Both the position numbers and the translations under genes were made by a program. Under the pieces are notes generated by a model, which made no database searches, had not been told where the DNA came from, and saw only the letters and a program-made list of their open reading frames with translations. A DNA stretch of 64,000 nt, from positions 1,702,479-1,766,478 of the forward strand of contig NW_019091368.1 of the NCBI RefSeq assembly GCF_001949145.1, read 5' to 3'. This document shows, piece by piece, positions 1 through 34,200 of the stretch; the stretch's first letter is position 1, and each line of letters begins with the position of its first letter. Origin of the DNA: Acanthaster planci (lineage: Eukaryota > Echinodermata > Asteroidea > Valvatida > Acanthasteridae).

Positions 1-187
1 GAGATCTTGGGAGACGGTGAGGCACTGATATCGCTCCAGTACACCATCTGCTCTACCGGGTCGTATTCCACCGCTACTGGTCTCCTTACCCCCATCAAGG
101 GCAGGGCAAATGAATCGGACAGTCTCTGGGCCATACTTCCAATGGAAATGGTACCGTTATCGAGGTCGGCAACAAGTGCAAAATCAC
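1..187 (-). CDS. Partial exon of an LDL-receptor-type YWTD beta-propeller protein
   Basis: The minus strand is open over the whole stretch and starts after an acceptor (CTACTAAAG at 188-196) with two phase-1 bases. The translation contains ALVADLDNGTISI, then PVAVEYDPVEQMVYWSDIS. This is the usual order of a YWTD repeat: an 'ADLD' strand, then about 40 residues later 'VAVDYDP...VYWTD'. YWTD repeats form the six-bladed propeller of LDL-receptor relatives, nidogen and similar extracellular proteins. The exon runs off the window start, so it could belong to a separate gene downstream of gene A. No other exon of it was found up to 3.9 kb. Confidence 0.6.
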
Positions 188-1764
188 CTTTAGTAGTAAA
201 TCAGATATTTAAAGGAAACATACGGCTGTAATCGGTTCAATTCAAGTCTTTGTAATGCATTCTCACTCTATAAAGTTCTCTTAAACTTTGTCAAAATGTG
301 ACAGAAGTTAATCATGGATCGGGACTCTCAAAGCTAATTAGAATGCAGCACACTGTATAAGCAAAGGGTCAATGGGTAGGACCCACCCCCATGGTGAATC
401 TTTTCTTTTTTGCATCAATTTTAAAAGTGCTTTCTAATCTTTCGAATTTTGTAAACATTCTGGGTCTATCACCCATGAAACTCACCCGCACTTGCAAATT
501 CACAGCCAACTCCAATCAGAAGCAATTCAATTAAGATGCAGCTCATGTTCAAACATTCGACAAGTTGCACGGAATAGTACGAAGACAAATCCGGTGAAAC
601 CACGGTAAACCACTACCAGCGGGAAGGAAGTGGCTGTTCTACTTAATCGTACTAGGAAATGGAACCCTCGTTGTAGTAGCCTCCATGTTGTGAAACGTTA
701 GGCAACTCACCAGTGATTCAGTAATGTACAACGAATAGATTGGTGACCATTTCCTTCGCAACAAAGGCATATACTGTGGCCTTGAAGTTTTTTTTTTTAC
801 AAATGGCCTAATTCCAACAATTATTCAGTATCGGGTAAATTGGACGTAGTCTCCTGGTTTTTGTTGAGGGGCAGATAAAAGCCACAAAAAGAAACATAAT
901 GGTCCATATGCCAATACAATTCGTCGTAGGACACAGAGGTGACCTTCCTCCGAGGGATGCTACCCATTGTCAACTGGTAGAACAGTTTTAAACGGTCTTT
1001 GCTCTGGTCTACTTATCGATATTTTTCTCATGCCAGTTTCACCTTGAGCCAAAACCATAAAACTTAGAATTTAATTCACTACCAACACACATGGACAGAT
1101 TAAGGGATACCGATGGGGGAGGGGTGCTGGTGGGGAGAACAGGTGTCTGCATGTTTGACCATACAATTGCCTTCAGATCTAAAAGACCTTTGTTCCCTTT
1201 GAAATTTGGTCTCTAACATGCAGTGTACATGTATTAACCAAAACATCTTTGAAGTTGAAATGAAGTCTAACATTATCACTATGTTGTGATTATTTATAGT
1301 TCCTGAGCGCCCCAAGTTTTGGGTTGTAACAAAAATGTTTTTGTCTGAGAACTGCAAGTCTGATTTAAAAAAAAAAGCCGGCGAGGGTGTCCCCTTTGGC
1401 CAACTGAATTCACACAACTGCTGTAAGTTTGAAGCTGTACAATTCCCTGTTCCAATTCCCTGTTAAAAGTAAGGTGTGGTATCACTTGATTAATTTTGCA
1501 TGTATTTTTTGGCGACTCAACCAAAACCCAGCACCTTTTTAAACATCGTACTATTTTATATTGGAACAATTTTTTCTCCCGGAAAAAATTCTTAGAGTCA
1601 TTTTTCCTTAACATAGTACAACGCATTAACTTGAAAGTTAGTAGGAACATCAAACCAGATCCCGAAGTGTGCATATAAAAAGGCCGGGGTCATTATCTGC
1701 GCGAAACGAACAGCCTGGTTCTCTTCACTGGTATACAGTAATAGAGCCAAGGTAGTTAGCGCCC

Positions 1765-1920
1765 TCATTGCTGGTACTATATATACCAAGTGTACTTGCA
1801 AATCATTCTTATATTTTAAAGATACATTACAGAAATATTTTCATTGCTGGTACTATATATACCAAGAGTACTTGCAAATCATTCTTATATTTTAAAGATA
1901 CATTACAGAAATATTTTCAT
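1765..1920. repeat. Two-copy tandem repeat, period 76 bp
   Basis: The block starting TCATTGCTGGTACTATATAT at 1765 is repeated at 1841 with a single obvious difference (AAGTGTAC versus AAGAGTAC). Near identity implies a recent local duplication. No gene is involved. Confidence 0.9.
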
Positions 1921-2739
1921 AAATTTGAACAACTTCCTTCTCTATTATGCATTAATGCATTCGTAACTTTAATAGTCTTGAATTTCAACAAAACGAAGGT
2001 TTGTGTTTACGCAATGCACAGAAATAAACGAGGAATGTCAATAAAATTTACTGGCTTCAAGATATATCTGAAATAAAAGCTAATTAAAACGAAACGATAG
2101 AGACTTATTTCAAATAATGTCTCCTTTTAAATGACGCCAACATTAGATACGTTCGTGAGCCTCAATCACTAGGGTTTGTTATATTACATTGAACCCAGTC
2201 AGGATTCAACCCCATTAAGGTTTAACAAAATAAATGCCACAAAAACATATCTGCAACTGCAAGAAGTTAATTTCCACATTATATTTACACCGTTGTTGAG
2301 ACATTTCGGAACATTTTCAATACAAGTTTCATTCACATTCCTGAATTAACGGTCAACGGTTCCAAAGGTTCTGAATGCTGAATATAATCTTCTCTTACAC
2401 AAGGAAGTGAGCGCTTATTCCAAATATAACAGAAACAACAATGTATACACAAATCAACGATCTTTTCCTATAAGAATTGTTCCAATAAGAATTTGTAGTA
2501 CTTGGAATAAAGTTCTAGGTACTAAACATTTATACTCGATGTACAACAGTACGAAGCAGAGTTAACATATAACAATATGTACTTTGTTGATGTGTGGCAA
2601 CTAACAATACATTATTACATTGAGAAAATTTTTCAACAGTACATACAAAGTTCAGTCCTGCTATTATAAAATGTGTATAACGATATCTTATTAAGTAATG
2701 TTAAAATGATGGCAAGAAAGACCTCGCGTGGTGACGCCT

Positions 2740-2941
2740 GAAGGCGCCTTTCCATATGTTCCTTTTTTGGTGCGTTGCGTACACGATGCCTTTCACTTCA
2801 ACGGACACAAAAATCCATTCCACTATAAGACGACACATACGTGCTGCGTTTGGCCGTCCAAATCGCCCCGGGATCGATTTTTTTGGGGGGATACACAACG
2901 CTTGGCGCAAATGTTGACGCACATATTGAAAGGCGCCTTTA
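2740..2941. repeat. About 200-bp foldback element (MITE-like)
   Basis: The arms at 2740-2760 and 2920-2941 are inverted copies around the palindrome AAGGCGCCTTT, followed by CATATG-like sequence, with about 18 of 21 positions matching. The interior also folds back weakly (GCGTTG-rich strings on both sides). No transposase frame is present. A non-autonomous DNA transposon is the likeliest reading. Confidence 0.45.
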
Positions 2942-3891
2942 CTTGTGCTATAATATGTTTGGGAAAGATATAGCGAGTGTTTCATTCGTTCAAACATTAA
3001 ATCAAAGTAATGTTTAACAGCAGAACGTGGGAATGGGCCATTAAGCATAAAGCTTATTAAAACACGTTTGACAAAACATGCTTATTTTGTAAACGTATAA
3101 AAAAAAGAACACAAAGATGTACATTTCTATGTCCATCCAAAGGATGCATTGGTCTTGTTTATTTGCAAAAATACTCCGCTAACTTGCCGGTAATTATTTT
3201 GATAACCGGCGCTTTGACTTCATGTTCATGTAATTACCAACTTACAAGGCAAAACATTGTTCGTGGAAATTAGGAATAGTAATTTTCTCGACAAAGGTGT
3301 TATACTAATGCCTATTACGTTCGCTAGCAAGCAGGGTCAAAGGTTAAGTAAACTGACAATGTTAGTTTTTAAGTTGGTAAAATGTCAGAATTCCCTAACA
3401 TCCGGGCACTGTGTAACCTTTTGTAATTGGCTCGTGTCTCATTACAACTCAGGATTAGTCATTTCATTGCATCACGGCATCTGATGAGTGCAGACCACTA
3501 ATTCAAGCGAGAATTTCTGGCCAGCTCATTAGCATTGAAATTACCCCACAATATCTTTTGCACAAGGAGATTGTTTGGCCCCCAAAATGGTGAGATTGTG
3601 TAAATCGTTGCCAGGATCAACTTCGGAAAAATCACTTTTGGGGGGGGGATTTTGTTTTGTGGGAATCATTAAAAATGAAATTGGTTAACCCACAAAAATT
3701 TGAAAAGAAATTGAAAGATTAGTGACCAGACAAGAATTTCATTTGTGTTTCAGAAATCTCTAGGATGTTGACGTGCATGTTATTGGGCCCTGAACAGTGC
3801 TGATTTGACACTGTTTTCAAATGGGGCTTGAATTAGTAGACTGTACCCTGATAGAAACAGACAGTCAAACTGACTGACCGACTCAACAGGT

Positions 3892-25299
<21,408 letters not shown>

Positions 25300-28200
25300 G
25301 GTTTCGAAGATTTCGATTCCTGCAAAGGAAGATCGTTGTTAATAGGGATTATGTAAATATGAGAAAATGATATGCATAGATTTGAAAACAATTAGGTGAT
25401 GATCCAATATTGAAAGTGATTTTTCATAACACATACGAGGCGACAGCTAATCATCACTAAAGTTGATGGGTAGGCACCAAACGGTCCCAAACATGCTGAA
25501 AAATAAAACAACGCCACGACGACATCATCATGCAGACTTAAGTTACTTTTCGTGTCCTTTCCATCTTCGTTTTATATGTTTTAAACTACAAGTCCAAGTT
25601 AGGTCAAGTTTTCTTGCTTTCAGAGAGGGAAGCTTATTAATAGACGGCATTTGGAACTGGGTCACAATGACGCCTACATCGGTCAGACATCCCAGTACCA
25701 TTAAAACTGTAAGCTAAACAATGCAATATCTACTGGACTACAATGAAATAACATTAAAATCTTTAGGCAGAGAATATGCTACAGTCAAAATGGTAGCATT
25801 GGCCAGATGGCTTTATGCGTACAACGACCTTAAACATGGAGCAGCAGAACTACATATCCACTTAAGATAGTGGGTCAACATTTTGGGGGAATAATTATAT
25901 GCGATATATGCTAATAACATATCCGTATATCACGAACACGATAACAAAGGTGTATCGTGTTGGTGACCAGGGCCAGGTAATATACTCAGTGTGGTGTCTG
26001 TATTATAGTAAAAAAATTGGTTTGTCCTACTTTATGGAAGGAAGGTTTATCGTCTGATGGCTCAGTAGACTGAATTTATGCTGAAGTTTAAAAATCCAAA
26101 ATTCTCACACTGTTCAATAGTCCCCAGATTTGTTAATTCTAAAGCATCTAAGGCTTGAAACTCCAAACTTGACTTTTTTTTATTAATTAATCCTTTCAGA
26201 AAATTGTGTTTTAGCATTACTGAAACTAGATCAAGTACGGTTGAATGACTGAGGTTTATTGTAGATTCGGGAGATCGAAGCTTTGAATCACTTGAATTAT
26301 TCTATGTTGAAGAGCTAATGAGCAATCGGACTATCACACATTCGGACAAACGATCATCTTCGGCTTGGGAATGTTAAACCTTTGGTACAACGAATCTTCG
26401 GATCCTTGACCCTTTTGACTTCTGAGTCTTCGGAATAATGAAATTTTGAACAATCGACGGTTAATTAAGCTAGGAATATAAAATTTTTATGAAAGGCAAC
26501 ACTTTAAAGAGTGGCATCGACCACTGCCGGCTGGCAGTAGCTTTAGACCGTGGGCCAGAAATCCTGCCCTCACTAGAAACAGGTCCGTTCTCACTTTCCA
26601 GTGGCAACATGAAAATGTGTGCTCTTGATCCCTTTTTAGGGTGCTAAATTCAAATTTGCCTTTTGCCACAGCGCCAGGCCCAACATATGGCGATATATAT
26701 GAGGCCCCTTATATTGCGAAAAACATTTCTAGATGCAAATTCACTGTCTCTGTTAGACAGTGGCAGATTGCTAAAGTCTCTTAAATATGATTAACTACTT
26801 TTCTTAAATCTTCAGAGGGCATTTTCAAGTTAATGTTGACACTATGTACATGTATTGACGCTTTATTGACACTAAATACACGTACGTGTAGCGTGACCGC
26901 TTTGATAAGCCCTGAATACTAAACACCCCAGATACAATGTATATCATGCCAAACTATGAGTCTTTGGCAACTTGCAATTAAATGGTTCACATCATGTTCT
27001 GCTTTTGCTGCTTCAGGGTTGGCAATTTGTGATAAAAAAAAAAATTAAAACGTGTTTTTTAAATTTGAATCATTTTACAAGTCAGCATAACTACACGTAT
27101 CTGTTTTCAAAGCAAGTAAAATTTGTTGATATTCTTTTAGTTATTTCATGTGTTAAAAGATTAAACTTAACAAATTTCAATTTTATGAGAATTTAAAATC
27201 CAGTTATTTAATTGAAATTACATACCACCAGATGTGCCCAGCCTAAGCCCAGGTGAAATGCCTTGAGTATAGAACCAACATGTACCTGCATAGAAGACAG
27301 TGCGTACCAGGTTTTCAACCAAACGTTAAGTTTTGACAAACTAGAGTTCGCAGGAATTGGTTTATAAGGAACTCGTATCTAATAACCAGTGAGTAGAGCA
27401 GAATGTCATCAAACACGTGGACCTGTATTAATTTTACAGGCTATTTCCTATATGTACCGTAGGTGTGCAAAAGGCAAACTCATTTTGTCTGTGATCCAGC
27501 TCATTATGGCTTGATTAAAATTCACTTGATAAAGAAAATTTCGTTACTGGTTTTGGTTTCACTGAATTGTAATCAACACTTCTAATGTCATTGAAATACA
27601 TGTGTACTTCTAGAGACGAAAAGTACAGTAGATGTACACTGGTATCTGTATACCACTAGGGAGATTAAATCATATCGATAAATCCTTCACTTGAATTCAT
27701 GCACCGAACCAGTTTACGTGGAAACAGAGGACTTGAATTGAGAAAAATAACCCTGCTAGCCTAGATTGTGTGTAATGCAAATGTGCTTTAGATTCCGTGA
27801 AAACTAGGAACTGACGGGCTCAACGAGGAGGAAGAATGCTGTGGAATGTGCAAAACCTGGAAAAATTACAAGTCAGATAAAAAATGAAAATTGAAACATT
27901 TTGTCCTCCCAAATTAAATCTGCTCATTCAAATTTAAAAAAATAATTAGATTTTAATTGCGATTTAAATAAGCGATGTAAAAATTCAAGGTGATTTTCGG
28001 GATAAACCAGCCAACGTACCCTGGGTTTCATGATACAAAAAAACAACCCTCGAAATTGGTGACCTATCACCCTGTAGACAGTTGTCGATTTCTTGGTTGC
28101 AGTGGTTTTACAAACTTCAATTTCGAAGTGTGAACCGGCAATCTGGCTAAGTCTTTAGTTTGAAAACAAGTCATGTCACCTTTCAAATAGAACTTGCCTT

Positions 28201-31180
28201 CGAATGTAGAACTGAAGAACAGCACTAAAAGAGGTAGGTTTTAAATTCAAACGATCCAGAACTACGAACAATTTGGAACTAGGAAAACAAGTGTCATGAC
28301 TGTATTTGCACGGAAATGCTGTGGAATCTCCCCCCCCCCAAAAAAATTCAACTTTGTTATTTTTGTAGAAATGACTCTAACAAAAATCTACATTTTCCTG
28401 AAGTTACCTGCTTCCTAAATCAGAACCAGCACAATGGCTGGTTGTTTAACTGACATGAAAAACCTAGATCCCTAAGAGAGGCACAAACTACATTATACTG
28501 ACAAACACTTGGCATGGGAAGATCGGGAATCCATGCGCCGCTTAGGTTTATCGTTTTTCGCGATTTCTATGTTTTCCAGAGCAACATCTCTCTCCCATCT
28601 CTCTAACTGTTTCCACTGCTCGCAACATGTCGCACATTTAACCAACTTATCTGTAAGTTGTGAAATTTCTCCTTATTAGTCGTAAACTCGTACGGCAAAC
28701 GCAGACGCCGCCATGTTCAGTTGGAGTGCCACTCTTCCCCAGGTGGGGCGGTGGTACATGTATTTCATGAACTAAAACTGATAAAGGATCGAGGTTGGAC
28801 TCAACGCCCTCTATTGGCACGTTGGAAAAAGCGAACAAAACACGAGCATTTTCGCATTTATTAGCCCTTATTTTTCACATTAACAAGCAAAATATCCAGA
28901 TGGCAACAGACAAAATATTGATTCATAACCCTGTAAGGTATTTGTTAGAACAAAAATAAGTTGGCACTCCAAACTCTCAACGAACCTGCAAGTTTTGATT
29001 TCTGGCCTACGGTCTACTTGGTGTTCTGCTGAAACAATAACATATCAATTGAAAGTGCATTTAGTGCACGAATTATTTCGCAAAAGTGAAAAAACAAACC
29101 AGAGCTTAAAGACCCCCCCTTTCCTGAATTTGAGCTTTACTGATTTTGTTAGCCAACTAATAAAAGAAGGGCCAAGTTTTTTGCTAGCAAATTACCTGGA
29201 GGATAAAAAATTCTTACATGGCCAATGCATTATGATATCAATATTTTATAAAATTCATGCTAGTTTTTCCCCTTTTTTGAGTGGATTATCCAGGGTAATC
29301 AAAATGTACATGTATATGTCAGCAGTTTTATTTTAGTTGTTCCCTATTGAGGTTTCTACCCGCATGACCAAACCGACGAGATAATGGCAAGGTTTCCTTC
29401 AATAACAAAACAGGCAACCAGGATTTCCGCCTTTTCTATTCTGTTGTAAAGATTTAAACTATGAGCAAACTGAATAGTCAGCGGTGCTTTCATTCTTCAT
29501 GGCAAAATCCCATCCTTCTGACACATTCCTTTGATGTAGTTGGTAAAGAAATAGTCCCTCAAGCACATATTGTTTGTTACGGGCAAAATTAGTCTCCAAC
29601 AGGAAGCTGTTTTCCACTAGCAGTGCAATCATTGTAATTGTCGCACGAAGAGAAATATCAACGAAACTTCCGCTTAAAATAGTATTTGCAGTTCAGTAAG
29701 AATTAATTCTGACTGATTTTTTTTTACACAAAATGGGACACAAAAGTATTTTGGATGTGCCTACGTGTGCGTAATTAAATACGATTTTAATTTCAATAAA
29801 GCGTGGCCACTGTTTTTCTTTTTCCCACATCAGGAGTGCTTATTACGTCATGTGTCAAGCCCTCTTTTTCGTGGCATGCTCGACAAGTGTGTTTGTTTTA
29901 TAGTGGGGGGGGGACCTATTACACAACTGTATGGGGAGGTTCTTGAGAGAAGACTAGTCGTCGTGACTCGTGACAGACTTAACTATCCTTTGAAAAGCAA
30001 ACAAAATCCTCCGAAGCCAAGATCGTAGCCTTTTCGGAAATCGAATTTCACGAGCTTATTTCGGCAAAAAGTGCGTGCGAGGGATTCTAATGGCAATCGC
30101 GCCAATAGCAAAGATACCTGTTATTTACAGGCAAAATTGCTTCTTGTGAGGGGGAAAGGGTACCGTACCGTTTTATATAAGTTAGTGCATGCATGGTGCA
30201 TGTATGCAGGATTTGGGATTTGATTGTTTGTCGCCAGGGAATATCCAAGGCCATTTCGAGTCTTGGCATGTATTTCCGTCAAAGCCACTAATAAAAAAAA
30301 TCTCACAACGTCGCCTATCAGAAAAATTGTGAACACCTCTTAAAAATATATATAAAGGGGAAAAACTTCCTCAGGCTTTATTAACAGATGGCAACAAATT
30401 GATCAATGTAACACAGTTTAGAGTTGGCAAATTCTAAATGTAAACATAGGACCTAATGGAATTTTAAAAAAGCAACAGGAGAGAAAAATGAAATCCTTAA
30501 GTAGCATCCAAGTACACATAGGAAGGGCAAAGTTTTTTGTCGGACTTGTTTTAGTGCTGCTGCTCCAAGAAAAATCGATCGAGTGATCCAATTTTTAGTA
30601 TGTTCAAAGGAAGCAGATCATGCCATTAAAATGATATAACCAAAAGGTGAGCGACCTGGATGGCAACTGTCTGCCAACTTTGCCAACATTTTCCAGATGG
30701 GATACGTTATTTGGAGCTCAAATTATTTACACTGATTACACCTTATTTGGATTTTACTTATGTAGTAAAGTTTATACAGCAGATGAAACATCTAACGCAT
30801 AAAGACCCAATTTATGTTTCCCAGATGTAACTAAACCCATGATTTCAATACGATACCAACTGTGAGCCACTTCAGTTGAAATCGCAAACCCAGAACTTTG
30901 TGGAAGCAAAATTAAACGCCTTGTTAACTCAGATGAGTGGATTACCAGTAGAACACAGTGGAAACTCTGTTGCCCGTTTTTCTTAAATAAACGACGTTTA
31001 GCAGCATTATTTCAAAATGAGTAAAGCGTATTACGGTTTCTTCCATAATGCATATTTGCAAGACATTTTGCTGTAAACAAAGATTTGACGTTGAAAGCTC
31101 GAGTGTCAGTTTTCTATAGCGTTCATTTCTTACGCTCGAAGTAATGTGGTAATAATTCTTTTTGTTTTCAGACAATATGT

Positions 31181-31224
31181 AACAGTCTTTTCACATTTCT
31201 TTTGAAACTGTGAAAAAGACTGTT
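31181..31224. repeat. Short near-perfect hairpin
   Basis: AACAGTCTTTTCAC at 31181 is answered by GTGAAAAAGACTGTT at 31210, one base different in length. The loop is about 15 nt. No T-tract or gene context gives it a role. Confidence 0.7.
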
Positions 31225-34200
31225 TATCCTCGATGAAAAATCCATTCCAATCCCGTGGTGCATTAATAATGAATAGCATTCAAGATACATAGACTTACCG
31301 AATTAGTTTGACACTACGTTATAATGATCAGTCACGTCGTCTCATTACCCAGCTGTCCATTACATGTGAGATATATACTTACTAGTGGTTTTCAGTGGTT
31401 CAAGATGTATTTTTTTAACGAACTTCCTTGTCCTTATGTTCCCACGCTCTTCTGGTGAATAAAATATATTTTATTAACTTTTTGCTGGTCACGTGCCGGA
31501 AATGTTGATATCCGGCACATGGAAACCGGCAAATTCGGGTTAGCCTGCAAAATGAGTTAAAACTGAGCTGTTCTGTAAACACCATTCTCAAGACGAAATA
31601 GATGTATTAACATGTGAACAATGTTGCTACGCTGAACTCAAGCCAGCATTACTTTTGCTTCAATTCTTATTTGGCACCAATCGGGCTAATCAATCAGCCA
31701 AGGCTAATCAGGCCAGGACCAAGTGTGTGATGAATATTGTGATATCTAAGACATTGAACGTCGCATCCATGGACCATCTATCCGTACGTTTTGCATTGAT
31801 GTGGGGAGTGTGTGAAGTGGAGCTTCCAAATCGCTTCCACTTAAAACCGGACTTTCTTGGGTTGATATTTCAACCAAATGTCCCCCATGTAAAAGTTTTT
31901 TGAGTAAATTCCAAAAACGTATTCATGAAAGATCTAAGGGGTACCATTCAGTGCCCCACAAGAACAAAGACTTTTCCTTGTATGTTCTGGTAGCCAGCAA
32001 ATAAAATGGACAAGGGTGTTTGGGAAAATGAAAGTAAAATTCTTGCACAAAATGTTAGGATTTTTTTCGATATTAACTTCTTTTGACTCCTTCACTAAAA
32101 CGTTTTTTTTTATAGGAATAAATACATGTATTATTTATTAGGAATTAGAGTCCGGTATCAGCAGAGTCCTGCTGGTTTTATGTAGATGAGGAAACGATGC
32201 CAGCTCAGTGCAAAAATCCAGCAGGAGCTGATAGAATAATGTGCTTTTTCTTCTTATTTAAAGAAAATAACTTAACCATAAATTGTTCATTTATCTAAAA
32301 TTTAACAAATAACCACTGATTTGAAGTAAGTGATTAATCGATGATATCCATTGAAATAAAATTACCACACTGTGCTCAAAGGAGGCTCAGCAAGGACAGG
32401 TACTTGTGTTTTATTCTTGTTAAAGTATGGCTATTGGCCTGACAGAAACTTCAGTATTCAGCATTCAAACTGACGAGGCTAACCACACACATTAAACCGC
32501 AGCTAGCTACGGCTCCCTATATAATATGACAGGGACCAGTCCACTATCCTTGTCGAAAACAGCATCAGCTAATGTCCACGTGACCAAACCTGGAGGAATT
32601 CCGCCAGTTTCCCAAAATAGCAAAACTATTCCGAACTTGTCCCGTCCACATTTGGATAACATCGTTGATGTTAGGGTATTTTCCGGCTGTGTCAGTACTC
32701 ATAAAGAGAGATACATAGTTTTCTTTTCCTTGCTGCCCACGTGCAACACAATGCTGCTCCCTGCCTAGACACTGTTTGAAGTTTCTGGCATGTTTTCAAA
32801 GGGACTGCCAACATTAACAGCCTGCATGCACATCTAAACATGAGATCCACTGTATAAACCTTGACAGATGGCGTCATGATCTATTTATATGTGGGTGATA
32901 CCGGACCTAAGATTTTATCAAGGACGTTAGGGAATCTTTGGTGAGAGAACCAGACTAGCTTCCTTGGTGGGAACTGTACTTTTTACAGACTACTGTGAAA
33001 TGCATGCCCTACGGTGGCGTCGCTACCAGTGGCGTAAATCTGTACTGGAACTTGGGGGAAGGGGATATGGAGAAAAGTCTGAGGGATTGATTTGCCTGGC
33101 CATGGAAATTTGAAAAGCGGGGTGAGGGGAGGGCTGCGCCATATACACTATAAAGGGAGCGATGTTTATGATAAAGATGTAAATCTGTGATGTGTTCCAA
33201 ATTCACGCAGAATTTTACACTAAAATGGTATATTTTTGGCTTCGTTTCCCCTTTTCCTGACACTGCAAACATTTAGTTTCGTAAATCCTAGAAATTCTTT
33301 ACAAACAGCTTAACCTTTTTTGCTCATAAAATGGGTGGGGATGATTCAATAGCCCCACCTCAAAAAGTTTGTGTGTGTGGAGGGGGATATATGAGTCCCA
33401 GGACATTGAATTCAGGAATAAGTCCCTGAGGCCATTCCACGTAATAGCCGAGTAAAGTAGGGATGTGTGCAAATGTTGAAAACATCGATGTGACGGCTTC
33501 TGTATATTTCGGAAGTGTATGTTTGAAAGATTACCATCAACACACTTGTGTACAAATGTGTATCATTTGAAAGCTTTTGAAATTCTCTTTCTGACCATAT
33601 ACATGTCTCAAAAAGTCAATTGTGACTTATTCCTGATTTCCATGTATCGGGTTACATATACCTATGGTCAATTTACGCCCATGGTCGCCACCAACAAAAT
33701 GAACGCTGCCATCAACATGTTTATTTTTACCCAAAAAGGGAGTGCTTCTGATCAAGCGGATATCTAAAAACACCAGCACTGTTAATGTAAATCATGTAAT
33801 TGGAGATTTTTCGATTTTGTTAAAGTCGAATGAAGGATGAGGTAAAAGCAGAGGTTGTTATGTGTGATTGACTTAGCGTGCATGCTTGGTTGTGGTGACG
33901 TATGAGCAGAGGTATATCCAGTGGGGGGAGCAGGGGGAAACTTGCCCTCCTGACGGAAAGTTTTGCTTATTTATTAATTTTTTTTACAAAGAATTGGTGA
34001 GTAGGAAAGAAAGTATTCGGTAAATTTATTTATCAAGTATTAGCACCGAAAGCCTGAGAAAACAACACCTGCAAATAAAAAGAATGATGTCGGGACTGTG
34101 AGTAAGAATTATATTCTTTTCTCCACAACATCAAGTTGAATGAGCCTGAAGCCGCATTCTTTTTGGGGTTTGCCCCCCGACACAAAAAAACTGGATACGC

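Larger units (their letters stand above)
188..3891. other. Non-coding stretch downstream of gene A
   Basis: I see no convincing exon here. It holds a two-copy 76-bp tandem repeat and a foldback element, listed separately. The part nearest gene A is probably its 3' UTR: a minus-strand AATAAA lies at 3158-3163, about 730 bp past the stop. From roughly 2.0 kb rightwards it matches sequence near 35.1-36.1 kb, for example the shared string around 3232 and 35806, so it belongs to the tandem duplication. Confidence 0.5.

Noticed and set aside
31655-31903. 82-codon plus-strand frame between the genes
   Set aside because: No domain, no splice sites, and it lies in duplicated non-coding flank.
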